NCBI GenBank assembly: GCA_014872875.1
Contig: WKFI01000014.1
Coordinates: 434,001-498,000 of the forward strand
Direction: 5' to 3'
Source of the DNA: Paracoccaceae bacterium
GTDB lineage: Bacteria > Pseudomonadota > Alphaproteobacteria > Rhodobacterales > Rhodobacteraceae
Length of the DNA stretch: 64,000 bases
Each line of letters opens with the position of its first letter. Position 1 is the stretch's first letter. Positions 34,734 through 43,910 of this stretch are shown here, in pieces. Both the position numbers and the translations under genes were made by a program. The notes beneath the pieces were generated by a model. That model was not told the DNA's origin and made no database searches. It worked only from the letters and a program-made list of their open reading frames with translations.

Positions 34734-34931
34734 ATGGTGAAAGTCGTGACACGTATGGTCCTTTGCATCGGCTGTTTGGCCGGGCTGGCTGCCTGCGATA
34801 CCGGGCCCAACGGCTATGGCAGCGCCCCGGCCGGTGTATCGCAAGAAGCATGGGACGCGCAGGTCCGGGCAGAGCGAAACGCCCGACGTGACTTCTACCG
34901 AGGTCCGCGCGGCGGCGCATCAGGTCGCTAG
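34734..34931 (+). CDS. Small lipoprotein
   Basis: The 65-residue protein has a perfect AAGGAGG ribosome-binding site. Residues 1-21 are a signal peptide with lipobox LAAC, so Cys20 or so would be lipidated. The mature part is short, Gly/Pro/Arg-rich (TGPNGYGSAPAGVSQEAWDA, then RNARRDFYRGPRGG). The Asp after the Cys suggests inner-membrane retention by the E. coli +2 rule, which may not apply here. Function unknown. Confidence 0.78.
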   Translation: MVKVVTRMVLCIGCLAGLAACDTGPNGYGSAPAGVSQEAWDAQVRAERNARRDFYRGPRGGASGR

Positions 34932-35190
34932 ACATATGAGCCATGGCGCCGGGACGACATTTGGCGGCCTCGTTTCGGTATGGCTCGTGCATGGCTTGAT
35001 CGAACCAAAGGACAACCCGGATTCACCACCGTTTTCCGACGCGGAGTCAGCTGTAAGTACCGTTGCCTTCGAACCGGTTCGGGGCAGTGATTCCCGCCCC
35101 GAAATGAAAAATCGTGCCAACCGCAGCTCTCTTTTTCTACGTTCCGCTGCGTAAGGAAATTGCGCAAAACACGCCCCGGACAAACTGATC

Positions 35191-35248
35191 TTACGTCAAG
35201 AAAAAACTGACGCAACGTACAAGTTACGTAAACGTCAAGCTCATGTTG
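35191..35248. promoter_or_regulatory. ACGT-rich control region upstream of MerR gene 2
   Basis: The stretch holds TTACGTCAAG, then TGACGCAACGTAC, then TTACGTAAACGTCAA (35224-35238) and the inverted repeat AACGTCA-AGC-TCATGTT (35231-35247). The ACGT..ACGT core resembles, from memory, sites of LiuR-type MerR regulators of branched-chain and fatty-acid catabolism. Apart from this, the gap 34932-35307 shows no gene. Confidence 0.45.
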
Positions 35249-35307
35249 TAAACGGAACCCGACCCGACCACGTTTGGCATATCTCGAAAATGCTGAAAGA
35301 CGAAAAG

Positions 35308-35709
35308 ATGACCGAAACCACGATGACCATCCGCGAAATGTGCGACGCCTATGACGTCACCCCGCGCACGTTGCGGTTCTACGAGTCCAAGGAATTGCTG
35401 TTCCCGATCCGTGAGGGACAGAAGCGGTTGTTCACCAAACGGGATCGGGCCCGATTGAAACTGATCCTGCGCGGCAAACGCTTTGGGTTCAGTTTGGAAG
35501 AGATCCGGCAGCTTCTGGACCTCTACCACATGGGCGACCAGCAGCATACGCAGCTGAGCCGGACCTACGAGATCGCTCAGGAACGTCTGGCCGACATGGA
35601 ACGCCAGCGCGACGAACTGACCGAAGCGATCGACGATCTGAAAGCCCAGTTGAAATGGGGTGAAAAGATACTGGCTTCGATGGAAGACCAGAAGAAGGCC
35701 GCCGAGTAA
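35308..35709 (+). CDS. MerR-type DNA-binding regulator 2
   Basis: The 133-residue protein is paralogous to the regulator at 34309 (IREMCDAYDVTPRTLRFYES versus FKEMCAEFDVTPRTLRYYEY). The start at 35308 makes the N-termini align; an ATG at 35290 would add six residues. After the winged helix comes a coiled coil (ERLADMERQRDELTEAIDDL). It sits 85 bp ahead of the acyl-CoA dehydrogenase operon on the same strand and downstream of the ACGT-rich region, so it probably regulates itself and that operon. Confidence 0.88.
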   Translation: MTETTMTIREMCDAYDVTPRTLRFYESKELLFPIREGQKRLFTKRDRARLKLILRGKRFGFSLEEIRQLLDLYHMGDQQHTQLSRTYEIAQERLADMERQRDELTEAIDDLKAQLKWGEKILASMEDQKKAAE

Positions 35710-35794
35710 CTGCCAGAACCACCGCCCTCCAAGATGAACCGGTCAGACATCTGACCTTCCGAATTTGACCTTTCGACCATCCAGGGAGATCCCG

Positions 35795-37576
35795 ATGCCC
35801 AGCTATACCGCTCCGACCAAAGACCTGCAGTTTGTTCTGCATGACGTGCTGAAGATTTCGCAAGACAGCGTACCCGGCTACGACGAACTTGAGGCCGACT
35901 TCACCGGCGCCATTCTGGAAGAAGCCGGAAAGATTGCAACTGAGGTCCTTCATCCGCTGAATGTCGTGGGGGACACCGAAGGCTGCACCTTGGAAAACGG
36001 CGTTGTTCGTACACCCACAGGGTTCAAGGACGCGTTCGACCAGATGAAAGAAGGCGGCTGGACCGGTCTGGACATGCCCGAGCAGTATGGCGGTCAGAAC
36101 ATGCCCTATGTTTTGGGCACGGCCGTGGGCGAGATGTTCAGCGCCGCGAACCAGGCTTTTGTCATGTATCAGGGTCTGACCCACGGCGCGGCCTCGGCCA
36201 TTCTGGCGCATGGTACCGATGCTCAGAAGGACACGTATCTGCCCAACATGGTCAGCTGCCAGTGGACCGGCACCATGAACCTGACCGAACCGCATTGCGG
36301 CACCGATCTGGGCCTGATGCGCACCAAGGCAGAACCGCAGGCGGATGGTTCTTACAAGGTGTCGGGACAGAAGATCTTTATCTCGTCCGGCGACCACGAC
36401 ATGGCCGACAACATCATCCATCTGGTCCTGGCAAAGATCCCCGGAGGCCCGGAAGGCATCAAGGGAGTGTCACTGTTCATCGTTCCGAAATTCATCGTGA
36501 ACGAGGACGGATCCCTGGGCGACCGTAACGGCGTCTCGGTCGGCAAGATCGAAGAAAAAATGGGCATCCACGGCAATTCGACCTGTGTCATGAATTATGA
36601 CGAAGCAACAGGTTACCTGCTGGGTGACGAACACAAAGGCATGCGCGCCATGTTCACCATGATGAACGAAGCGCGACTGGGCGTCGGTATGCAGGGCCTG
36701 TCCCAAGCCGAGGCCGCCTATCAGAACGCCTTGGAATACGCCAAGGACCGTCTGCAGGGCCGTGATGTGACCGGCGCCAAGAACCCGAACGGCCCGGCCG
36801 ATCCGCTGATCGTACATCCCGACATCCGCCGCAGCCTGATGGACCAGAAAAGCTTCACCGAAGGCGCGCGCGCATTCATCCTGTGGGGCGCCACCATGAT
36901 CGACAAGGCACACCGGTCGCAGGACAAGGATGCCGACGGGCTGGTTTCGCTGCTGACCCCGGTCATCAAAGGCTTCCTGACGGATGAAGGCTACGACATG
37001 ACCGTGAAGGCCCAGCAGGTCTATGGCGGCCATGGCTACATCGAGGAATGGGGCATGTCGCAATACACCCGCGATGCCCGGATCGCGATGATCTATGAGG
37101 GTGCCAACGGGGTTCAGGCTCTGGATCTGGTGGGGCGTAAGCTGGCCCAGGACGGTGGCAAGCACGTCATGGCTTTCTTCGAAATGGTCAAGGTCTTCTG
37201 CAAAGAAAACAACGATATCTCTGACGCTTACAGCAAGGAGTTCATCGAACCGTTGAAGGCTGCATCCAAGGATCTGCAGGCAGCCGGCATGTATTTCATG
37301 CAAAATGGCATGACCAATCCGAACAATGCGCTGGCAGGGTCGTACGACTTCATGCACATGTTCGGGCATGTCTGCCTGGGCCTGATGTGGGCGCAGATGG
37401 CCAAAGCGGCGCAGACAGCCCTTGACGCTGGGTCTTCTGACGCGGCGTTCTATGAGACGAAACTTGCCACTGGCCGGTACTATATGGCGCGGCGGCTTCC
37501 GGCAACGTCCCTGCATCTGGCCCGAATTCAAACCGGGGCAGATACGGTGATGGCACTGGACGCGGCCAATTTCTGA
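35795..37576 (+). CDS. Acyl-CoA dehydrogenase of the DmdC-like large family
   Basis: The 593-residue flavoprotein starts at ATG 35795 after CAGGGAGA. It has the family-specific N-terminal domain ([20 protein letters not shown]), the acyl-CoA dehydrogenase core ([15 protein letters not shown] for FAD binding; [20 protein letters not shown]; catalytic Glu in [17 protein letters not shown]) and an extra C-terminal helical domain. Relatives include 3-methylmercaptopropionyl-CoA dehydrogenase (DmdC) of the DMSP demethylation pathway and long-chain acyl-CoA dehydrogenases. Context here favours general beta-oxidation. It heads the operon. Confidence 0.9.
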   Translation: MPSYTAPTKDLQFVLHDVLKISQDSVPGYDELEADFTGAILEEAGKIATEVLHPLNVVGDTEGCTLENGVVRTPTGFKDAFDQMKEGGWTGLDMPEQYGGQNMPYVLGTAVGEMFSAANQAFVMYQGLTHGAASAILAHGTDAQKDTYLPNMVSCQWTGTMNLTEPHCGTDLGLMRTKAEPQADGSYKVSGQKIFISSGDHDMADNIIHLVLAKIPGGPEGIKGVSLFIVPKFIVNEDGSLGDRNGVSVGKIEEKMGIHGNSTCVMNYDEATGYLLGDEHKGMRAMFTMMNEARLGVGMQGLSQAEAAYQNALEYAKDRLQGRDVTGAKNPNGPADPLIVHPDIRRSLMDQKSFTEGARAFILWGATMIDKAHRSQDKDADGLVSLLTPVIKGFLTDEGYDMTVKAQQVYGGHGYIEEWGMSQYTRDARIAMIYEGANGVQALDLVGRKLAQDGGKHVMAFFEMVKVFCKENNDISDAYSKEFIEPLKAASKDLQAAGMYFMQNGMTNPNNALAGSYDFMHMFGHVCLGLMWAQMAKAAQTALDAGSSDAAFYETKLATGRYYMARRLPATSLHLARIQTGADTVMALDAANF

Positions 37577-37648
37577 ACCGCCTTTTCCAGCGGTGCTCCG
37601 AATTTCGGGGCACCGTGACCGGCCCGGCCCAATTGATAAGGACCGACC

Positions 37649-37861
37649 ATGCCAAAACGCTTCCGCCTGACCCGCCGTTTCCCGGTCGCCATGACCGAAG
37701 ACGGCTATCGCAACCTGCGGAAATTCGCGCGCGAGGCCGGGCTGGACGAGGGAGAGGCTCTGTCATTCCTGTTCGAGAATTTCGACAGCGTGACGGACAC
37801 CGAAAACCTGACTCACCGGCTTCGGCAGTTCAACGCCGAGCTGGAGGACAGAAAGCGCTAG
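37649..37861 (+). CDS. 70-residue conserved protein within the beta-oxidation operon
   Basis: The small, charged, soluble protein reads [20 protein letters not shown], then [40 protein letters not shown] and a charged tail. AAGGACC precedes the ATG. It sits between two acyl-CoA dehydrogenase genes on the same strand (72 and 23 bp gaps). No family is recognised with certainty. The position and coding bias argue for a real gene, perhaps an accessory or regulatory factor. Confidence 0.7.
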   Translation: MPKRFRLTRRFPVAMTEDGYRNLRKFAREAGLDEGEALSFLFENFDSVTDTENLTHRLRQFNAELEDRKR

Positions 37862-37884
37862 AGATCGCGCGGCAAGGGAGAGAG

Positions 37885-39045
37885 ATGAACGCCCACGTTT
37901 CTTCATGGATGACCGACGAGCATCAGATGCTTGCGGATATGACCGCCCAGTTCATCAACAATGAATGGGCACCTAAATTCGAGACCTGGCGCAAGGCGGG
38001 TCTCATGGATCGCGAAACCTGGAATCAGGCGGGCGAACTGGGCCTGCTCTGCCCGTCGATCCCCGAGGAATACGGTGGCGCCGGTGGCGATTTCGGTCAC
38101 GAAGCCGCCATCCTGATCGAGGCCTCGCGCGCCAACCTGGCCAGCTGGGGGCACGGTATCCACTCGGGCATCGTGGCGCATTACATCTATCATTACGGCA
38201 CCGAAGAGCAGAAACAGAAATGGCTGCCCCAGATGGTGACCGGCGAGTTGGTCGGTGCGCTGGCGATGACCGAGCCGTCAACCGGTTCGGACGTTCAAAG
38301 GATCAAGACCAAGGCCATCCGAGAAGGCAACGCCTATCGCCTGACCGGTCAGAAAACCTTCATCACGAACGGCCAGCACGCCAATCTGATCCTCGTGGCT
38401 GCCAAAACCGATCCTGCCCAGGGATCCAAAGGCGTGTCGCTGGTGGTTCTGGAAACCGATGGCGCCGAAGGGTTTTCACGCGGGCGCAACCTGGACAAGG
38501 TCGGGCTGCATGCGGCGGACACCTCGGAACTGTTCTTCGACAATATCGAAATTCCGCCGGAGAACATTCTCGGTGGCGGCGAAGGTCAGGGCTTCTACCA
38601 GATGATGCAGCAACTGCCCCAGGAACGGCTGATCATCGCCTGCGGTGCGGTGGGCGCCATGGAAGGGGCCGTGGAAAGAACCATTGCCTATACTCAAGAA
38701 CGCGAAGCCTTTGGTGGCCCCCTCACCCAGTTCCAGAACACCCGGTTCAAGCTGGCCGAATGCCTGACCAAAACCAAGGTGGCCCGCGCTTTTCTGGATG
38801 AATGCATGGCGGATCATCTGCGCGGTGAACTGACCGTCGAAAAGGCTGCCATGGCCAAATACTGGACCACCGACACGCAAGGCGAAGTTCTGGATGAATG
38901 TGTTCAGCTGCATGGCGGCTATGGCTTCATGCAGGAATACGCCGTTGCCGAAATGTGGGCGGATGCGCGCGTCCAGCGGATTTATGGCGGCACCAATGAG
39001 ATCATGAAGGAACTGATCGCTCGCTCGATCGTGTCGGGAACATAA
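37885..39045 (+). CDS. Acyl-CoA dehydrogenase
   Basis: The 386-residue enzyme starts at ATG 37885 after GGGAGAG. It shows [19 protein letters not shown] (FAD/acyl-CoA binding), [32 protein letters not shown], and the C-terminal [16 protein letters not shown] with the catalytic Glu. It is closest in style to long- or medium-chain acyl-CoA dehydrogenases of beta-oxidation. It transfers electrons to ETF. It is a distinct type from the 593-residue enzyme upstream, so the operon may cover two chain-length ranges. Confidence 0.93.
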   Translation: MNAHVSSWMTDEHQMLADMTAQFINNEWAPKFETWRKAGLMDRETWNQAGELGLLCPSIPEEYGGAGGDFGHEAAILIEASRANLASWGHGIHSGIVAHYIYHYGTEEQKQKWLPQMVTGELVGALAMTEPSTGSDVQRIKTKAIREGNAYRLTGQKTFITNGQHANLILVAAKTDPAQGSKGVSLVVLETDGAEGFSRGRNLDKVGLHAADTSELFFDNIEIPPENILGGGEGQGFYQMMQQLPQERLIIACGAVGAMEGAVERTIAYTQEREAFGGPLTQFQNTRFKLAECLTKTKVARAFLDECMADHLRGELTVEKAAMAKYWTTDTQGEVLDECVQLHGGYGFMQEYAVAEMWADARVQRIYGGTNEIMKELIARSIVSGT

Positions 39046-39076
39046 GCCGCAATGCTGCGCGAGTTGATATCTCTCG

Positions 39077-39111
39077 ACGCCTCCGGCGGGAGTTTTTGGG
39101 GCGAGATGAAA
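39077..39111. repeat. Degenerate dispersed intergenic repeat, copy 2
   Basis: GACGCCTCCGGCGGGAGTTTTT, then GGGGCGAGATGAAAG lies after the dehydrogenase gene. It has the arrangement of the repeat at 1008-1043. The same gap carries a second dyad, CCGGGGGT-GTGAA-ACCCCCGG, at about 39234-39254, directly ahead of the glutathione transferase gene. Confidence 0.5.
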
Positions 39112-39284
39112 GCGGGGCTTCACCTCGCACGCCCAATCGCTCTCCAGCTATGGACGCAAAGCCAGCCTCGCTCATTAACCTTAACACCGGGTAAAAGCTC
39201 CCCCTTCACCTTGCCCAAAAAACTCCACGGGGGTCCGGGGGTGTGAAACCCCCGGCTCCGACGCCAACCACAGGGAACCCGACC

Positions 39285-39923
39285 ATGACCATAAAACTGC
39301 ACTGTTTCGGAGAAAGCGGAAATTCCTACAAGGCTGCGCTGGCCCTTCAACTCTCAGGTCTGGACTGGGAGCCCGTCTTTGTGGATTTCTTCAACGGCGA
39401 AACCCGGACACCCGAATACCGGGCCGATGTCAACGAGATGGGCGAGGCTCCGGTTCTGATCGATGGCGATTTCCGAACGTCCCAATCGGGCGCCATCCAG
39501 GCTTATGTAACCGAGAAATCCGGCAAGTTCGGCGGCAAGACACGGGAAGAGAACTACGACATTTTGCGCTGGGTCTTGTGGGACAATCACAAGCTCAGCT
39601 CGATGGCCGGAATGACCCGTTTCCTGATGAATTTCCTGCCCGAGCAACACCGAGACCCGAGTGTCATCGCGTTCAATCAAGGCCGCCTCAAGGCCGCTTA
39701 CCAAGTGCTTGACGCCCATCTTGCAGACCGTGAATGGATCGTGGGTGAAGGCGTGACCAACGCCGACATCTCCTGCTGCGGCTATCTATACTACCCCGAA
39801 CCGTTCGGCTTTGACCGCGCCGACTGGCCCAATATCGACGCCTGGCTGACCCGCCTCAGCGAACAGCCCGGCTGGAAACACCCCTATGACCTGATGCCCG
39901 GCAAACCGTCGGACCGAGCTTGA
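39285..39923 (+). CDS. Glutathione S-transferase family protein
   Basis: The 212-residue protein has an N-terminal thioredoxin-like domain (KLHCFGESGNSYKAALALQL; EAPVLIDGDFRTSQSGAIQAY, the glutathione-binding PxL..S region) and a helical C-terminal domain ending in a WPNIDAWLTRLSEQPGWKHP stretch. It starts at ATG 39285 and is eleven bases from the thiolase gene. It may detoxify reactive enoyl or sulfur compounds made during catabolism, but this rests only on position. Confidence 0.9.
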   Translation: MTIKLHCFGESGNSYKAALALQLSGLDWEPVFVDFFNGETRTPEYRADVNEMGEAPVLIDGDFRTSQSGAIQAYVTEKSGKFGGKTREENYDILRWVLWDNHKLSSMAGMTRFLMNFLPEQHRDPSVIAFNQGRLKAAYQVLDAHLADREWIVGEGVTNADISCCGYLYYPEPFGFDRADWPNIDAWLTRLSEQPGWKHPYDLMPGKPSDRA

Positions 39924-39933
39924 GGAGAGCATC

Positions 39934-41145
39934 ATGACCGAAGCTTATATTTATGACGCCCTGCGCACCCCGCGCGGCAAGGGCCGCAAGGATGGCGCCC
40001 TGCACGAAGTGACCTCGCTGCGTCTGTCGGCCCTGACCCTGAACGCGGTCAAGGAACGCAACAATCTGGACGGCCACGCGGTCGAGGACGTGATCTGGGG
40101 CAATGTTACTCAGGTGATGGAACAGGGCGGCTGCCTGGCGCGTTCTGCCGTGCTCGCCTCGGACTTGGATGAAAGCATCCCGGGCCTGGCGATCAACCGG
40201 TTCTGCGCCTCTGGAATGGAAGCCGTGAACCTGGCTGCAAACCAGGTCAAAGGCGGTGCGGGCGATGCTTACATCGCGGGCGGCGTTGAAATGATGGGCC
40301 GCGTGGCGATGGGGTCGGACGGGGCCGCAATTGCCGTGGACCCCTCGATTGCAATGGACCAGTATTTTGTGCCGCAAGGAATTTCGGCCGACATCATTGC
40401 CACCGAATACGGGTTCACCCGCGATCAGGCTGACGCGCTGGCCGTGGAATCGCAACGTCGCGCCAAGGCCGCCTGGGATGACAACCGGTTTGCGAAATCG
40501 GTGATCACGGTAAAGGACCAGAATGGCATTCCGATCCTGGACCACGACGAATACATGCGCCCGCAGACAGATATGCAGAGCCTCGGCGCCCTGAACCCCT
40601 CGTTCCAGATGATGGGCGAACAGATGCCGGGCTTCGACAAGGTCGCGCTGATGAAGTATCCGCATCTTGAGCGGGTGAACCACATCCACCATGCCGGCAA
40701 CTCTTCGGGTATCGTCGACGGCGCAGCCGCCGTTCTGGTCGGCAACAAGGAATTTGGTGTGAAATACGGGCTGAAGCCGCGTGCTCGGATCAAGGCCACC
40801 GCCAAGATCGGCACTGATCCCACTATCATGCTGACTGGCCCGGTTCCGGTTACCGAAAAGATCCTGGCCGAAACAGGCATGTCCATCGGCGACATCGACC
40901 TGTTCGAGGTGAACGAAGCCTTCGCATCCGTCGTATTGCGTTTCATGCAGGCGTTCGACGCCGACCCGGACAAGGTGAACGTCAACGGTGGCTCGATCGC
41001 CATGGGCCACCCGCTGGGCGCAACCGGAGCGATCATCATCGGCACTCTGCTGGACGAGTTGGAGCGCCAGGACAAGGAAACCGGCCTGGCGACGCTGTGC
41101 ATCGCCTCTGGCATGGGTGCTGCAACAATCATCGAGCGGGTCTGA
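39934..41145 (+). CDS. fadA: Acetyl-CoA C-acyltransferase (thiolase)
   Basis: The enzyme cleaves 3-ketoacyl-CoA to acetyl-CoA and a shortened acyl-CoA. The 403-residue protein has the active-site set Cys91 (NRFCASGMEAVN), His359 (GHPLGATGA) and Cys389 (CIASGMGAA). RBS GAGGAGAG. The stop overlaps the cupin start by one base (TGATG). It pairs with the multifunctional protein two genes downstream to form a FadA/FadJ-type beta-oxidation set. The symbol is by role, as acetoacetyl-CoA thiolases look similar. Confidence 0.93.
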   Translation: MTEAYIYDALRTPRGKGRKDGALHEVTSLRLSALTLNAVKERNNLDGHAVEDVIWGNVTQVMEQGGCLARSAVLASDLDESIPGLAINRFCASGMEAVNLAANQVKGGAGDAYIAGGVEMMGRVAMGSDGAAIAVDPSIAMDQYFVPQGISADIIATEYGFTRDQADALAVESQRRAKAAWDDNRFAKSVITVKDQNGIPILDHDEYMRPQTDMQSLGALNPSFQMMGEQMPGFDKVALMKYPHLERVNHIHHAGNSSGIVDGAAAVLVGNKEFGVKYGLKPRARIKATAKIGTDPTIMLTGPVPVTEKILAETGMSIGDIDLFEVNEAFASVVLRFMQAFDADPDKVNVNGGSIAMGHPLGATGAIIIGTLLDELERQDKETGLATLCIASGMGAATIIERV

Positions 41146-41636
41146 TGCCAAAGCTGGACATCTCACAGGTTGATCGCCGCTTCGGTTCGATCTACCCGGG
41201 CAAGCTGGACGCCACAATGGCCGGTCGTTCCAGCCTGCGCCTGGGGGATGCGGGTGGGCTCACCCAATTCGGAGTGAGCCTTGTGCGGATCGAACCCAAG
41301 GGCATGTCCTCGCTGCGTCATTATCACATGGAACAGGATGAGTTCCTGATGATGACCGAAGGCACGCTGGTACTGGTGGACGAAGAGGGTGAGCATGAGA
41401 TGCTGCCCGGTGATTGCGCCACCTTTCCGGCCGGTGACCCAAATGGGCATCACCTGATCAACAGAACCGATGCGCCTGCCACGTTCCTGGTGGTGGGCAC
41501 GCGCACCCCGACCGAGACCGCTTATTACAGTGATTTGGACATGATGGTGAAAACGGATGCCAATGGCGCCCATTTCACCCGCAAAGATGGCAGCCCGCTG
41601 ACGGCTGACCAGATCGGAGACGAAGAAAATGGCTGA
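41145..41636 (+). CDS. Cupin-domain protein between thiolase and FadJ-type genes
   Basis: The 163-residue protein has a single cupin barrel. Motif 1 RHYHMEQDEFLMMTEGTLVL holds two His and a Glu suited to bind a metal; motif 2 is PGDCATFPAGDPNGHHLINR. It overlaps its neighbours (one base with thiolase, eight with the multifunctional gene), so it is firmly part of the operon. It could be a small metal-dependent enzyme or a ligand sensor; no function can be assigned. Confidence 0.85.
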   Translation: MPKLDISQVDRRFGSIYPGKLDATMAGRSSLRLGDAGGLTQFGVSLVRIEPKGMSSLRHYHMEQDEFLMMTEGTLVLVDEEGEHEMLPGDCATFPAGDPNGHHLINRTDAPATFLVVGTRTPTETAYYSDLDMMVKTDANGAHFTRKDGSPLTADQIGDEENG

Positions 41637-43830
41637 GTTTACTCTGACCAAAGACGCAGACGGCGTCGCAATCATCACCTGGGATGTTCCGGGCAAGACC
41701 ATGAACGTGATGTCCTTTGACGGGCTTGAACAGTTGAACGACTGCATCGACCAGGTTCTGGGCGATGATGAAATCAAAGGCGCGGTCATCACCAGCGGCA
41801 AGGACGGCTCCTTTGCCGGCGGAATGGACCTGAACCTGCTGGCGGTGATGAAGGAACAGGCGGGCGATGATCCGGCCAAGGGCCTGTTCGAAGGCACGAT
41901 GCAGATGCACGCCCTGCTGCGCAAGATCGAGCGCGCAGGCATGGACCCTAAGACCAAGAAAGGTGGCAAGCCGATTGCAGCCGCCCTGCCCGGCACCGCC
42001 GCGGGCATCGGTTTGGAACTGCCTTTGGCCACGCACCGGATCTTTGTCGCGGAAAATCCCAAGGCCAAGTACGGCCTGCCGGAAATCCTGGTCGGCATCT
42101 TCCCCGGCGCTGGTGGCACCACCCGTCTGGCCAAGAAGCTGGGCGCGGTAATGGCGGCCCCCTTGCTGCTGGAAGGCAAGATGCTGGACGCCAAGAAAGC
42201 AAAAGGTTCAGGCCTGATCGACGAAGTTGTGGCCGATCCGGTTGCCGCCGCGAAAGACTGGGTGCTGAACGCCAAGGACGCGGATCTGGTCAAACCATGG
42301 GACGCCAAAGGGTACAAGATGCCCGGCGGTGCACCCTATCACCCGGCGGGCTTCATGAACTTCGTTGGCGCCTCGGCCATGGTGAATGGCAAGACCCAGG
42401 GTGCGTTCCCTGCGGCAAAGGCCCTGCTGAGCGCGGTTTATGAAGGCGCGCTGGTCGATTTCGACACCGCGCTGAAAATCGAAGCCCGTCACTTTACCTC
42501 GGTCCTGCTGGACCCTTCATCCTCGGCCATGATCCGGTCGCTGTTCCTGAACAAGGAAGCGCTGGAGAAGGGCGCGGTTCGACCCAAGGACGTGCCGGAT
42601 CAGTCGGTCAAGAAGCTGGGTGTATTGGGCGCAGGAATGATGGGCGCAGGCATCGCGCTGGTCAGTGCGCAAGCCGGTATGGAGGTGGTCCTGATCGACC
42701 GCGATCAGGACGCCGCCGACAAGGGCAAAGCCTATACCGAGGCCTATCTGGACAAAGGTATGAAGCGCGGCAAGGTCACGGCAGAAAAGAAAGAAGCCAT
42801 GCTGTCCCGTATCACGGCCACTCCGGATCTGGACCAGCTGAAAGGCTGCGACCTGATCATCGAGGCGGTGTTCGAAGATCCGGGTGTGAAGGCCGAAATG
42901 ACCAAGAAGGTCGAAGCCATCATTCCCGAAGACTGCATCTTCGCGTCGAACACCTCCACGCTGCCAATTACCGGTCTGGCCAAGGCATCGGTGCGGCCTG
43001 AACAGTTCATTGGCATCCACTTCTTTTCGCCCGTCGAGAAGATGTTCCTGGTCGAGATCATCAAGGGCAAGGATACCGGCGACCGTGCCGTCGCCAAGGC
43101 GCTGGACTATGTCCGCCAGATCCGCAAGACGCCCATCGTGGTCAACGACGCGCGCTTCTTCTATGCCAACCGCTGCATCATTCCTTACGTGAACGAAGGT
43201 GCACGGATGCTGACCGAAGGCGTGGCCCCGGCCCTGATCGACAACGCGGCACGCCAGTTGGGCTTCCCGGTAGGCCCGATCCAGCTGACCGACGAAACTT
43301 CGATCGACCTGGGGGCAAAGATCGCTCGCGCAACCAAGGCCGCGATGGGCAATGCCTATCCCGCCAGCGAGGCCGATGACCTTATCTTCTGGATGGAAGA
43401 ACTGGGGCGCCTGGGGCGCAAGTCCAAGGCCGGGTTCTTCAACTATGACGAAAAGGGCAAGCGTCTGGATTACTGGAAAGGTATGCAGGAACGCTATCCT
43501 TTGGCCGAAACTCAGCCATCCCTGCAAGAGGTCCAAGACCGCCTGATGTTCGTGCAGGTTCTGGAAGCCGTCCGTGCGCTCGAGGAAGGCGTGCTGGAGG
43601 ACATTCGCGAAGGCGATGTTGGCGCAATCCTGGGTTGGGGCTTTGCCCCCTGGTCTGGCGGTCCGCTCAGCTGGCTGGACATTATCGGCACGCCCTACGC
43701 AGCCGAACGGTGTGACCAGCTGGCCGCAGCTTACGGCGAACGCTTTACCTGCCCCGACCTGCTGCGGGATATGGCATCAAAGGGTCAGAGCTTTTATGGG
43801 CGGTTCGACCCGGAAGCCCAAGCTGCCTGA
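41629..43830 (+). CDS. fadJ: Enoyl-CoA hydratase / 3-hydroxyacyl-CoA dehydrogenase (FadJ/FadB type)
   Basis: The 733-residue multifunctional enzyme covers two steps of beta-oxidation. Residues 1 to about 190 form a crotonase domain with oxyanion FAGGMDLN and both catalytic Glu (GIGLELPLATHRIF and KYGLPEILVGIFPG). From about residue 328 is the NAD-binding domain (LGVLGAGMMGAGIALVSAQA), with catalytic His464 in IGIHFFSPVEKM. C-terminal dehydrogenase domains follow. It is last of the operon and is followed by an intrinsic terminator. FadB and FadJ cannot be separated from sequence alone. Confidence 0.93.
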   Translation: MAEFTLTKDADGVAIITWDVPGKTMNVMSFDGLEQLNDCIDQVLGDDEIKGAVITSGKDGSFAGGMDLNLLAVMKEQAGDDPAKGLFEGTMQMHALLRKIERAGMDPKTKKGGKPIAAALPGTAAGIGLELPLATHRIFVAENPKAKYGLPEILVGIFPGAGGTTRLAKKLGAVMAAPLLLEGKMLDAKKAKGSGLIDEVVADPVAAAKDWVLNAKDADLVKPWDAKGYKMPGGAPYHPAGFMNFVGASAMVNGKTQGAFPAAKALLSAVYEGALVDFDTALKIEARHFTSVLLDPSSSAMIRSLFLNKEALEKGAVRPKDVPDQSVKKLGVLGAGMMGAGIALVSAQAGMEVVLIDRDQDAADKGKAYTEAYLDKGMKRGKVTAEKKEAMLSRITATPDLDQLKGCDLIIEAVFEDPGVKAEMTKKVEAIIPEDCIFASNTSTLPITGLAKASVRPEQFIGIHFFSPVEKMFLVEIIKGKDTGDRAVAKALDYVRQIRKTPIVVNDARFFYANRCIIPYVNEGARMLTEGVAPALIDNAARQLGFPVGPIQLTDETSIDLGAKIARATKAAMGNAYPASEADDLIFWMEELGRLGRKSKAGFFNYDEKGKRLDYWKGMQERYPLAETQPSLQEVQDRLMFVQVLEAVRALEEGVLEDIREGDVGAILGWGFAPWSGGPLSWLDIIGTPYAAERCDQLAAAYGERFTCPDLLRDMASKGQSFYGRFDPEAQAA

Positions 43831-43855
43831 AGCAATGGCACGTTGAAAAACAGAA

Positions 43856-43886
43856 AAGCCTCCGGAATTTTCGGGGGCTTTATTTT
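43856..43886 (+). terminator. Intrinsic terminator of the beta-oxidation operon
   Basis: AAGCCTCCG, short A/T-rich loop, CGGGGGCTT, then TATTTT; it lies 26 bases after the fadJ-type stop. Confidence 0.8.
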
Positions 43887-43899
43887 GCAAAATTGCAAA
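43884..43899. promoter_or_regulatory. Adjacent TTTGCAAA-ATTGCAAA motif
   Basis: Two near-identical 8-mers abut, at the edge of the terminator and ahead of the end of the leftward Hint gene. The same core is found upstream of prpE (59749-59845) and in the maeB divergent gap (about 57231-57240). Function in this position, between two gene ends, is unclear. Confidence 0.3.
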
Positions 43900-43910
43900 A
43901 ATCTAACCGA

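Noticed and set aside
39856-41217. Open frame of about 450 codons antisense to the thiolase gene
   Set aside because: Opposite strand of an unambiguous enzyme gene with all catalytic residues; composition typical of antisense frames.
42517-43536. Open frame antisense to the FadJ-type gene
   Set aside because: Shadow of a conserved coding region with no features of its own.
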